This document shows, piece after piece, positions 24,301 through 35,800 of a DNA stretch of 64,000 bases. Below the pieces are notes generated by a model. The model had not been told where the DNA came from. It was given only the letters and a program-made list of their open reading frames with translations, and did no database searches. The stretch lies in contig JASFXZ010000005.1 of assembly GCA_032209605.1 (NCBI GenBank), forward strand, positions 26,214,905 to 26,278,904. The letters are read 5' to 3'. The translations under genes were made by a program, and so were the position numbers. Every line of letters begins with the position of its first letter. The stretch's first letter is position 1. This DNA comes from Mactromeris polynyma. Lineage: Eukaryota; Mollusca; Bivalvia; Venerida; Mactridae.

Positions 24301-26876
24301 ACAATAGAAAAACAAGAAATGAAAAAGGTAAATTGTTGCATTAGCTAACAGTTTTATACTATACAGCTTTCAAAAGAAAAACGAGGATCAATCAAGCCAT
24401 ATTCAGTGAAACTTCACTAATAAGACCATACTTGGTTCTGAAGAAAGTCGGTCATAGTTGCGAGATGCTCGGATTATCGAGTTAAGATGTGGAACTGGTC
24501 CATAGAAATATGGTATTATTAATGAGGTAGTCTCTAAAAGGTTTTATTGCAAAAAATCATACTTTATTTTCTCCTGTGAATGGCTGACACGCTATGAAAC
24601 TTTTTGAAATCAATAAAATCAATGCAATACAACCAGGAGGTTGTGGGATTGACCCCTGTGTAGGTCAGGACCACACCTTATGAAATAATAGTATAATGGC
24701 GTTAATGAAAATTGGCAGAATTTAACTGATCCATATTGCTCAATGAGGTTGTTCATTTGAACACCTGTCTCTTTGTTTACAGTCAAGTTATTTCAGTCCA
24801 TAAGTGAGTATTATTTAAACAAATATGGTTACATGACACAGAAAGCTGGTGTTTCTGTGTGATTAAACTCGGTTGTATTGTTGTTCTTGTTTTTAAGGTC
24901 TGGTCGTCAATCGGGTCATCTGTCTGGTCGTCAGTCTGTCTGTGTCACACAGAATACCTGCTCCATGTATGTTTACTCTGGGAAAGAATTTTCAAAATAA
25001 CTTGGCACAAATATTCATTATTAAAAACATGTAGGATGTAACTATTGGCCATTTTGGGTGAAGGTCATAGTGTTACATTGAGATCAAAGGTGCATAAACA
25101 AGTTTTAAATTGTTTTTTCAGAAGAAGGAGATAAATCATGGCATATAGATATGAGTCAAAAGGTAACTCAATCACAAGGACGAAAATTGGGCAGCAAAAA
25201 TCTTGTAGGCTTATTTGATAGAGATGGTGAGTGATGAATTATTTTAGCTATACTATAAGTTTTGGGAGCTATTGTACTCGCCCTGGCATCCGTGTTGGCG
25301 TATGCATCTGCTTGGTTAAAATTCTTGTAAAGTTAAATATCTTTGCAACTCCTGGTAGTTTGGGATTGAAAGTGTACACAAGTGTTCAGGGTCATAACAA
25401 GAAGCAGTGGAATAATGTCTCATAACTCTGACACCCATATTGACTGATTTACCTCCCTTTTGAAGTTAGAAAATCCTGGTTAAAGTTTTTCATATTGTGT
25501 TATTTACCAATGATTAGTGCTGTCATTGATATTATCAATATTGATCAATCAACAACTTTTTGTCGATTAATATTCGGTACAATCTAATATTGTCTATATT
25601 TGTCTTTCGATATACATGTCTTAAAATCGTTGATATACAACAATTTCAATCAATGACAGCCCTACCGATGATTAGGTAGAATGTTTGTTTCTTCCTGTAT
25701 GGACTGTATGTAACGGCACCAATATAGGAAGATCCATTAGATACGAGTTGCATAAGTGTGCCTTTATGTTTTCAGAAAACGAAGATGCCCCAATAGAAGC
25801 TCCAAAAGTCCAGGAATTGTGTTGTATGCCAGATATAGATGATGTTTCATCCTCAGCAGTGAAGGCTACTGGTATGTATTATCTTGTACAATACATTGTT
25901 TCACTTATTTTCTAATACAATGAATGCCGATAATCAGATATTGAAGTCAGGTTAAAACCCTTTGTAGTATTTGATTGATGAAAGTGAAACAAGTTTATAT
26001 GCTTTTATATACATTTAAAAACACACATTTTTGTACCTGTGATATGTCTTTTAAGTGTCATTTTAGCATGTTTTAAAAACTCATTTTGATTCGAAAACAC
26101 CCTTTGATTGAAATAAAAATTAGCTTTAATCATTGCATCTTCCACTTCTGGAATCTGATTTATGTGGGAAGTTGTGAGTTGCATGCAGAGGATCATGCCA
26201 GTACTGACTGGTAACCCAGAAGTCAACTGATCTTCATATATAACTTAAATAATGTTGAGAAAGGATTTAGACCAAAAACAAAACAAGCAATATGAGTGAT
26301 ATGCTTCCATATTTATATTACACCATTCTAGGAAGCGCTAGTGATGGAGCTGAGGATAACACAGAATCCATGGAAGAATCTGATTTAGACAGTGTCGATT
26401 CATCAGCTGTACAAAAAAATAAGATCCTTCAATCAAAGAAAGGTTCACTTGCTGTGCTAAAAAATAAGGTAAAAACTGAGTCTAAGCGTGAAAGCAATGA
26501 TACAAGACAGTCGAAAAATAAAAGAATGAAGTTTAATGATGATGTAGATGACGAAGATGCTGCTGTGAACTCAAAGAAAGTGAGTGACACTGAAAGAAAC
26601 ACGGGGAAAGAATTTAAATATCCAGAAACAAAGTCAACACCAAAAACTAATGTTAAAGGTGGTAGGAAAAAAACAAATGCTAAGAAATCAGCAACTGATA
26701 CTGGTGAAACAGATGCTGAAAGTGGTAAAGACAAAGTGAAAGAATTAACAGCTCAAGAGAAATTACACATGAAATTGTCCCAGAAGAGAAAGGATGCAAG
26801 ACTGAACTTGACGCAAAAGAAAAAGGATGGTCGTCATGGTGCTAATAAATCAAAAGGAAGAAAGAAAAAGAAATGA
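18306..26876 (+). CDS. SNAPC1: snRNA-activating protein complex subunit 1 (SNAPC1/SNAP43), 11 exons
   Basis: Exons: 18306-18518, 19730-19858, 20462-20602, 21314-21418, 22061-22182, 22546-22600, 23284-23331, 24243-24327, 25122-25226, 25776-25871, 26332-26876. All are GT-AG and in phase, giving 547 residues. SNAPC1 is a core subunit of the complex that binds the proximal sequence element of snRNA promoters and recruits RNA polymerase II or III. The conserved N-terminal domain covers roughly residues 20-200: DFESLLQRFSSFGTVRYEKF, FLIRAGALYLLYGLYYFQL, WLKVLEFQQEA, LDYIFHKMLLEKAFLFVA and a later VHDQYQKMK. The C-terminal third (mostly the 181-codon last exon) is a charged, Lys/Ser/Asp-rich, probably disordered tail ending in KGRKKKK. 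The human protein is about 368 residues, so the tail is expanded. The ATG at 18306 precedes the conserved domain directly. A different-frame ORF (18107-18313) overlaps the start and could act as an upstream ORF if transcribed. Confidence 0.92.
18783..19334. mobile_element. Fold-back Mutator-like MITE with 9-bp target duplication
   Basis: The left arm (18783-18886) starts TAATCCGAG and contains TTAGGGTCAGAGGAACTC, then ATAGTAAAAACCCGGGGAT. The right arm (19249-19334) is its inverse. Both flanks carry the identical 9 bases GTATCTGCA (18774-18782 and 19335-19343). Long inverted repeats plus a 9-bp duplication fit Mutator-like elements. There is no transposase inside. An 18-bp perfect palindrome lies at 18890-18907. 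The element is inserted in SNAPC1 intron 1. Confidence 0.88.
22205..22295 (+). mobile_element. tRNA-derived SINE fragment
   Basis: GTAGTGCAGTGGATAATGTG resembles an A box, and GGTTGTAGATTGGAAAC a decayed B box, at tRNA-like spacing. It is followed by GGTCAGACCACACC, a phrase also seen at 24660-24680. In SNAPC1 intron 5. Confidence 0.45.
22690..22900 (+). mobile_element. tRNA-derived SINE, degraded
   Basis: AGAGAGGTAGAGCACCAGAC is an A-box/D-arm remnant and CATGAGTGTGAGCC a B-box remnant. The body contains CCCAGGAAGCAGACATTGAG. In SNAPC1 intron 6. Confidence 0.5.
24030..24220 (+). repeat. Dispersed bivalve-type repeat in SNAPC1 intron 7
   Basis: Contains GGTCGGTCTGTCTGTCCGTAA, AATAACTCAAGAATCC, CTCAAACTTGGTCCATACAT and GGGGTCAAAGGTCAAGGTCA. 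These phrases recur throughout bivalve genomes. Related wording is found at 24880-25110 and 25245-25450 in the next two introns. Autonomous source and class unknown. Confidence 0.6.
24403..24500. mobile_element. Degraded pogo/Tigger-like MITE end
   Basis: TTCAGTGAAACTTCACTAATAAGACCATA matches, with changes, the left end of the family at 12340 and 59662. The right end was not found. SNAPC1 intron 8. Confidence 0.4.
24880..25450 (+). repeat. Further dispersed repeats of the same type around SNAPC1 exon 9
   Basis: On both sides of exon 9 (25122-25226). The left part has TCTGGTCGTCAGTCTGTCTG, a CTCTGGGAAAGAATTTTCAA block and GGTGAAGGTCATAGTG. The right part has GTACTCGCCCTGGCATCCGT, AACTCCTGGTAGTTTGGGA and GTTCAGGGTCATAACAAGAA. 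Probably fragments of one or two families. Confidence 0.5.
26157..26275 (+). mobile_element. SINE tail fragment
   Basis: TTTATGTGGGAAGTTGTGAG, GCATGCAGAGGATCATG and CAGTACTGACTGGTAACCCA follow the body of the SINE at 14870-15010 in the same order. The tRNA-like head is missing. SNAPC1 intron 10. Confidence 0.55.
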
Positions 26877-29800
26877 TGGGTTGAATGTTATAATTGATGT
26901 TTATGCTGACATTTTGCATGAAATTTTATTCAAGACATGTTTGTTTTATCTCGGATAGAACATGCCACTTTGTAATTGATTCAACATGGAATCATAACCT
27001 TCCTTTTTTGTAAGCCATCTACTTACAAAGTTTCATGCAATATATTACTCTTAAAATAAGTATTATTTTATTAAAATTGCTAATTCTGAAACACCAAATA
27101 TCTAATAAGTTTGCTAGGTAGAGTGGAAAACTACATTATTGTATAGTCGAAACAAATAACCTGATCCTAGTCTTTATGCAGTTACATTGAATATATTAAC
27201 TTCTTTCTAGAGCGAATCATACATACATGTACATTATTATCGGCCCTTTTCTTAAATAAAATGATAAAAGTGGAAGCGGTGCGTAGCAAATCAGTCAGCT
27301 GTGAAATTATGTTACTAGTAATAGAAGTCAGCAGGATCAGATTAATTTGCCTGAGTTATACCTGTCTAAAGATCCCGGTGTTGTAACCATGGGAAGGGTT
27401 ATATTCTCAGTGATGATATTAGTGAAGATATTACATCTAGTCATTTGTCCACCACCTCGGGTTCCTAGATGATAGAACTGGAGATTTGCCTCAATGTTGA
27501 GTTTTTTTCTGTTGAATATATACTTCTGTTTCATGTTTTAGTTACTATTAAGATTAATGATATCGTTAACAGAATACTGAATGATTACATTTTCGTAATC
27601 TTGTCATGATTATTTTGAGAATAATTCGATCGCAATTTACTTGAGAAAATACAGGAGCTTGGAGATTTGTGTGAAACATTAGACCCTGATTTTTACAAGG
27701 AGGTTATCATTTACCAAAAAAGAATTATTACTGGTTAAAAATATTGAACACAGATTAGGTTTCGTAAAACTGTTTCAATTTTGTTGAAGAAGCAGTGACT
27801 ATAGTTTGTGCTTAACCATTGTACTGTTGAAAGTTGTCTAAATACTTGGATTAACATAAACATTTTTTTAGAAAATTAACATCTGCTGTATAAACAGAAG
27901 ATATAATGAAAGTTTGTTTGTTCATGGTATGCTGAACATGGTCTGTCAGCATAACTAAGTATGGTTTGTGTAATCTGTTTTGGCCTGTATGTGTATACAG
28001 GTAAGAGGTTGTTAGAGGATTTTGCAACTTAAGTATTGATTTTATGTTTGAGAAATAAAGAATATTTTTGCCTTTGTAATGTCACTTTATCTATATGCAC
28101 ACTTTTTGGTTGGTTTTTAGTGGTTCTAAGTATAGTTTGTGATTGGTGTGCTGGGTAAGTCTTTCATTTGTTTGGTGTCATTATTATCTGTTACATTTCA
28201 ATGTATGTATATTGACAAATAAAACATAATGGAAAAAGGTATCTGTTTTGTTATTTCATCTCACTCACAGTGCACCATGAGGACTGAATAAAGTGTCAAG
28301 TCAAAGGTTTATTTAGACATGACTCATAAGTTCTTGAAGTCAAAGCGAGATTTGAAGTTGACCATTGCTGTATAAAATGGTTAATGACAGTTATCAGGGA
28401 CTCAGTCAGTCAGTGCTTATACCTTCTTCCCTTCATCATGTATTGTACATATCATTCTCTGGGCATCCTGTATAATATGTATTAACAAAGATGTTGTGCA
28501 GTGTACAAATGTGCAGATAAGAACAATAAACACAGTACATCTCGTCAGTTCATTACACGACATCAATACCCCTCTTGAAGGCATCAACACTGTCATTTAT
28601 GGCTCAGGTAGCTGATTCCACATTCGATCGCCGAGTACTTCATGAAATCAGTACGGCAAAATGGTTAATGGAATCTGTTCCATAACCTGCTCACCCTGTG
28701 TCAGTTGGTGAGAAAAATTGGGCCGTTGTTATAAAAAAATGTTTATTGTGAAAACGCAATCTGAAAGTGAAAGTAGAACTGGACTTGACAAAGTCATTAA
28801 AATATTTCATTTGCCGCAGTATAAAGTTAATATACTATCTCGTTTTATCTCTTCATGACCTTTTGTCAATGTTAATATTAGTCTTCACTTCTTTTATCAG
28901 TAGTAATATTTGACGAGGCGGCCTGATTTAAATCTGACAAAAATTTAGATGCCTGACACCTGCCACATCATTAAGGCCAATTAGCCTGGATTACCTGCCC
29001 TTGCCATTACATTATAGCGTACGCTGGGTACCAGACTATAAAGGCAAATCTCCTTTGCAGAGTTACCGTTGCATTTAGGCGCGAAAGCTAAAGGGTCGCA
29101 CTTTCGTTTAAAAAAATCGGTTTGCTGGAATTCTCTTGGTGTGTCATACTTCGGTGAGTTTATAAATAGATTTTTTATATCTATTGTTTTTCGAATCATT
29201 ATTATTTTCCGTGGCTAACAAATGTCTATGTTTGGTTCAGTCAGGCCCGACCTATGGACTTGTTTCAGGTAAGCCTTATATACTTTATAGGTCCGCGTCA
29301 ATTAATCAGCCACAACTTAAAGTGGAGTCCTGTAATAAATTGTTATGCCATTAGTGTATGAAAATACTTGTTGCATCATTGGCAAGGAATGGCATTCTTG
29401 CTGATCAAACTATTCTTCATTGAATTTGACACATATCTATATAGTTGGTCCCAGCACAGATGTAGATCTAATTTTCAATATTATGACATTTAACTCTGTT
29501 TTTTTCCCCAAGAAATTTCACTGACTGTCATTCCATGTCCGTTATCAAAACATTAGATTAGAAAATCCTTTCCGATCTGTCAATATCTACTTTCGTTTTG
29601 ATGACTAAAATTGTACTTTCGGTTTAAATCTCGAAACATTTCGATATTTTCAAACTAACAAAGGGTCATTTTGTAACATGAGATGCAGTTTTGGTCGTTT
29701 CAAACTACCATTATCACCTGAAGTGATAGCAAAAATGATTTAGAGTTTTGAAGATTTATATCAGAAATGATAAATAACAGTAATTTGGTTATACCTGGTG

Positions 29801-29886
29801 TTACTAAGGAGGCGTTGCCCTCCTCTGAGTCACTATGCATTAGTAACCATTAAATTTTATTCAGGTTTTATATTTAAGATTTCAGA
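26877..29886. other. SNAPC1 3' UTR, intergenic spacer and FAAH 5' region
   Basis: No coding exon is recognised. AATAAA words near 28053 and 28216 are possible SNAPC1 polyadenylation signals. From about 28900 the sequence becomes less AT-rich (GCGTACGCTGGGTACC, AGGCGCGAAAGCTAAAGG), consistent with a promoter and 5' leader of the FAAH gene. Confidence 0.5.
29215..29268 (+). other. Probable 5' UTR exon of FAAH (3' boundary only)
   Basis: A strong donor TTTCAG|GTAAGC lies at 29268/29269. The next good acceptor, ATTTCAG ending at 29885, is one base before the FAAH start codon. The two would splice to place a short leader exon ahead of the ATG. Its 5' end is not visible; the start given here is arbitrary. 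Confidence 0.45.
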
Positions 29887-32800
29887 ATGGATAATAACAT
29901 GTTGTACAAGGTAGGAAAGATCGGTGTTTCTCTGTTAGCTGTACTTCCTGTTGTGTGGCTTATTCGCTCGATATTGGCTACTAGAAATGTGAGAGCAAAA
30001 ATTAAAAGAAAACAAGAGGAATGCCAGCGTTCAATACAAGAACTTGCAGACAGTCTTGATGAAGTTAAAAGGGTGAGTCAGTTTCATCATTTTATGATTC
30101 ATTTGATGTATTGTATTCGTGAAGTTTGACCCACATGTGACAATTACACTGCAGATGTAAAGTACTTGTTTTTTCTAAATAGAATCAGTGATACATGTAT
30201 GCACTTGAAAGTTATTTTTAGTGAAGTTATTATTGTTTATGTCCGGACGTCCTGCAGTTATAGTAAAACAATTTTGTGTCTGTTTCTGTATGTGTATAGG
30301 GCCACATTAAATTAGACTTTGTTTGCTATCAGGGGCGTAGCTAGGAGGTTTGTGATGTGTACGCAGGATCCTTTTTGCGGGAGGTCCGGGGGTACTCCCC
30401 CGGAAAAAAATTTGTTTCTAGATTGTCTGTAGTGACTTCTGGGCGCATTCTTATCCCTGAATTGAACGAAGTTTTTTTAATGCAGATTTGAACTTTTTAT
30501 TTTTTCGATTTTTCGAGACAATGTGTACGCAGCTGCGTACTCTGCGTACAGGACGCTACGCGCCTGGCTATCTTCCCAGTTTTGTTACATGAAGTTTGTT
30601 AGGTACTGGAGTATGGTTATTTTTGTTTTGTTTTTAAATCAACACTTGCAAGTAATTTTAAACTACATGTATACGTTTCTCCTGATCAAAACTAAATAAA
30701 CCTTCCTGCAAAGGGCCATAACTGTTTAGCTTAGTATTTTGAGGGAATGTTATAGTATAAGTTAACTCTTCAAATTTAAATAACAAATGAAAGTTTCTAG
30801 AGTTGTCTCTCTTGTATTATCATCATGTTTATATATCATATAGTGCTTGTATAAAATATATATGCATGTATGCCACTTTGTTAGTGAGTTGCTGTATAAC
30901 TGCCATACTCATTAAAGTCTAATATAGTGTGAATCCTGGTTATCTCTTATTATTGTATATGTAACATACAAAACATAACAGGGAAACTAATATGGGACAG
31001 AAAGCTAAAACTTCTGTAATTTTGGATGTATGAAATTATGAGTCAACTGCTGCCCAGTACTTGCTGTTTTTTTAGTAGTTTCATTCGAAACTATCTTTAA
31101 TATTTTCCATGTATGAATTTGCTATTTAATGCTTCAATGAATGCAGTACTGTGTATCGCTTATTGATTTAAATCGAGACGATAAAGTGTTATTATCATCA
31201 TTCTATTTTGCTCATTATTTCAGCTTAGGAACTTTTCTAAAACAGCCAATGTTCCCGACATGAAGTTTGTTGATCTTCAGAGACAACTGCAGGCTGGGGA
31301 TTTGAAAGCAGTACAAGTTCTGTATTCCTACCAATCAAAGGTGAGAATATTCTACACTTGGTTGTCATGCTGACTCTATTGAGGGTTTGATAAATACCTA
31401 TTGAAACTCAGTTTCGAAGAAGAAGCAGAAATTCCCTTTTGTAAAAGTTTGGATTATTTTAAAATTTTGTTGAAAAATAAATAAAATAGAGTATAATATA
31501 CATGTAGTCATAAACTAATGAATTCTCTTAGTAAGCTTTTTGGAAATGACAATAACAAGTTTATGAAATGAGTTCAATAAATTCAATAATGAGTGAACCC
31601 AAGTGTAATATTTGGACTTTTCCATGCCATAACCTGTATTACATTGTAGTGACACTGGTTACGACGTTGAGTATTTCCCGATGAGATAAGTCTTAAGACA
31701 TCCTAAACTTAGCACATTTTGGTAGCTTAATTTTGATTTATAGAATTAATTGAACATGATAATGTTTATAGGTGTTATGTAATTTATTTCTTTCCATTTG
31801 AAAAACAGGACATCTTAATGTGCATTTGAGTAAACTGTTTTTGATAAACTGTTTCAGGCGTTGGAAATGGACCAGTCTATCAACTTCATGGTAGAACCAG
31901 TTCAGGAAGCAAAGGTATTGCCATATAGTTATGTCGTGTTAGCTGTTAACAAAACTTCCGTGCTTTAAGATTTTAGTTCATACTTTGCACACAATAATTT
32001 TCCATTGATGATGGGACACGTTATTAATTTTTGGAAATCAATCTTAGTGATGATCGTCTCCTGGATATATAACCAGTGTGAATGCGTGCCTAATTCAGCG
32101 ATTATGAAGACTTTGGAGGAATCTTGCCCAGCAGAATTCGAACTAAAGATGTTTAGGGGTCTTGCTCTTGACCACCAGTTCACTTAGGAGGTGGGGTTTG
32201 GGGATGTGTATGTAGACGGAAGACCTCAGATTATTGAGTTATCCCCCTTGTAGCGAGAGGTCCACAGTAAGTGCCTCTGTTGGGTTGCACATTTTCCTGT
32301 TACTTAACTTAATGGATTAAGACAGAAACTGAGTACATCGTCCCGACAACGTCTGGGTAACAATAAGGATAAATTTCAAAAATGAAAAAGTGGAAGTATG
32401 TTTTCACTTATAAACCTTCCTGGTTCAAACTCATGTTTTTTATAATCTAATGTGCAACAAATGATAACATTCAAATATATAATACTGAAAACGCTTAATT
32501 TTTATTCTGATCATTATTTTCAGGAACTTGCTAAAGAAAGGGACAATGACTCTTTAAAGAAAAGGAAAGAAAAACCATTACATGGTATACCTATTAGTAT
32601 TAAAGAGAACTACTACATTAAGGTAATGTTCTACTTACTGTGCAAACTGATATTCGAGTACTTGGTCACATGACTGAATAACCAATAAATACTTTAAAAT
32701 CACCTATTTGCAAAATGTTCCCATTTATGAAAATTCACATTTTTTGGCTTCTTCAATTATTAATGTCTAGGGTGTAAGCAATGACTATATTCCGCAGTTC

Positions 32801-35800
32801 GTTGGTTAATCCTTTAGTCCATAGATACGCCAATTCACGCCTCTACCGCATATCCATGCAAACAAGTTGATACTCTTCAGTTGAAAATGAAAATAGGTAC
32901 ATGAGTTAATACGAACAAGGCAGTATAACATGTCAATATTTCCCACAATTCTATTCAAGATAAGTTGTGGTCTTTATGCAGAGGTCTCTTTTTAGCCCAG
33001 GTTTATTCCTTTTCAGGGTTATGACAGTACTGGAGGATTGAGTCGACTCATTAACAAACCAGCTGCTGAAGATGGTGTTCTTCTTAAGGTACTCAAGCAT
33101 CAGGGGGCAGTCCCTTTTGTTAGAACAAACATACCACAATCAATGATGACGTGAGTATATGTTTTACTTCCTACTTGTAGGTTTACCTTTTGTTGAAAAT
33201 AATGAAGTTTCGCTTTTGTTCCGTTCAAAATTATCTTGTTGAAAGGATCCTGAAATAAATTATTTTTTGTCTTTATTTCTGTTCTTTTTGCTAATTTTCT
33301 GTTCTTTTGTCTAATTTTCTGTTCTTTTGTCTAGTTTTCTGTTCTTTTGTCTAATTTTCTGTAGTTTCAATGATTTTTTCCTCTTCCACAGGTTTGAGTG
33401 CTCCAATCCCATCTATGGTACAACAGTAAACCCCCATAACTTAGACAGAGGCCCTGGAGGATCATCTGGTGGTGAAGGGGCCATTTTAGGGGCTGGAGCA
33501 TCTATATTAGGTTGGGGCACTGATATAGGTGGCAGTGTTAGGATTCCTAGTCACTTCTGTGGTGTGTACTGTTTGAAACCAACAACAGGAAGGCTCAGGT
33601 AATTAAGTTGTGCATTTCTATGACTGACAAAATTGGGAGTTAAGATATTTAGATATTCTACTGATTGCTAAGGGGAATCAGTCATTACCAGACCAAAAAA
33701 ATCATTTTCTTTATTCAAACATTTTTTTATGCTGAATTCTTTCTTGACATATCAGGCGGTCCTACATTTTTGACATACTCTGTATTCAAATCTGGGAAAA
33801 ATTGGTCTTTGTTGATAGTTGGTCTTTCTGAATAGGTTCATAGAAATTTTCTCAGGAAAAGGTTGCCAGTGATTTTGCTTCAGACCTTTTTGACCTGAGG
33901 TAATGTATGAAACTGAGTTTGGAGACTTGTCTCAGAAGGCAGCCTTACCATTGGTCAATATACAACTGAGCTCAGAATCAACCAATCAGATGCTCGAGTT
34001 TTCAGACTGGTCTCTAAGCTCTGTTTTATAACCTCAGACCCAGGAGAAGTTTTATACAACGAAATATAGAAATGCTTTTATAAAATGGCGTTTTGAAGTC
34101 TTTCACATATTCCACTAGCCTGAAGCTGAGATATGTAAACTTTTATCCTAGAAAACAAACTATAGTTCTAAATATAAATAAACCTCAATGAAACACCAAT
34201 AGAAATAAAGACCACCTCATTCATTAGGCTGTATTTTCATGGACTAGTTGTTACTTTTTCTTCCACCTTTAACTCACAACTATGACTAGATTTCTTTAGC
34301 ATCAATGGTGGTCATGTTATTGAGGTTTCACTGTATATGCCTTGTTTCATTGATACACTACAAATATAGTGCTATGACCATTGTGGACAATCTGCTGAAA
34401 ATAAATATGTCATGTTAGACTTCAGGTCTGTACAGTGTACAATTTGAACATGAATTACTCCATATACTAATTTATTGTTTCAATGCTAATTCTATACTAA
34501 CATCTATATTTGAACTTCATGTTACAGATATTTCATATGTTTACAGTTTGAAGACATGTGAAGAACTGCTAGATGTTCAACTACAAAGTCTAAGTACTAC
34601 ATCATAATTCCTGAATGATTGATTAATTAAGACTGTACTAAAGTAGTCATAACTTCTTTAATGTGATGTTGTTTTCAATAAGAAAATTGTACTTTCTCAT
34701 GGAGATGCCCATATTGGCTGATATTTAAATGTGGTTGTTCTAGAGAGATTATTGTTGTAAATTCTTACTACAGAATAAATAGATTCTGTTGAAGAGAGGT
34801 ATTTTGTCTGAAAGAGGGTAGAGGTTGCATTGATTGTTTCAGTAGACTTGTAGCTTTTGAATCAAAATGAGATACTTAATTTTGCAATGTTAAGCCAGTC
34901 TTAAACTTAACAAGTGATTTTTTTAATTAATGGCTTCCTCGTAAATAGATTTTGAAGGGAATGATGATATATTTCAGTAAAATCAACACCTGGTCCACTG
35001 GGGCGTGATGTGGACACTTTAGTTGAAGCTATGAAAGCAGTTCTGTGTCCTTACCATTTTCAGTTGGATCCGGAAATTCCTCCACTTCCTTTCAATAGTG
35101 AGGTTGGTGGACTTTTTCTTACTGTGTTGATTTGTTGTGTCTTGTATTGTGAAAGTGTCATTGGACAACATTCATATAGGGCTGTTGGTTTAACCAAACC
35201 TGAAATCTTTGGAAATCAACCAGTGCAAACCTGTTTAACTGCAAATACCTGGCAACTTCCCCATGAAAAATCCCAGGTGAAGCTTCACAAACAATATTTT
35301 ACAGGTGTCTGTGGTACAGTCATCATCTTAAACATATACTTTACCTTAGCTTACTTCAGCACAAATGCAACAGAAATAGGATTTTTATGTTTAAGCATTC
35401 ACAACATATAAGAGGTAAAGCATATACATGTACATATAAATGCATGATATATGTGACTAAGTCAGGGCCAAATTTGATGGGTCAGTTGGAGTACAGTAAG
35501 CAAACTGTTTATTAAAATTGCCAGTGATACAAACAGTTGGGAGAATTTAACTCGCACCAATTATTGTTCAACCATTTCCAATCTAAATGAAAGAAGTTAA
35601 AAAATACCACTAAGAAATTTGGGAGAATCAGTCCTGAGGGTCATAAAATTATTGACTTACTATAATTCAGGACAGTAAAATGAAAAAAGATTTAGGTACT
35701 TAAAAAAGTCTATGAAAGCTTTGCATATAGATAAGGATGGTATGTGATTATTTGTGGAAATTTCAGGTTTATACAAGCAGGAGGCCTCTCAAGATTGGTT

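Noticed and set aside
26429..26734. 101-codon minus-strand hydrophobic ORF
   Set aside because: Shadow of the Lys/Ser/Glu-rich last exon of SNAPC1.
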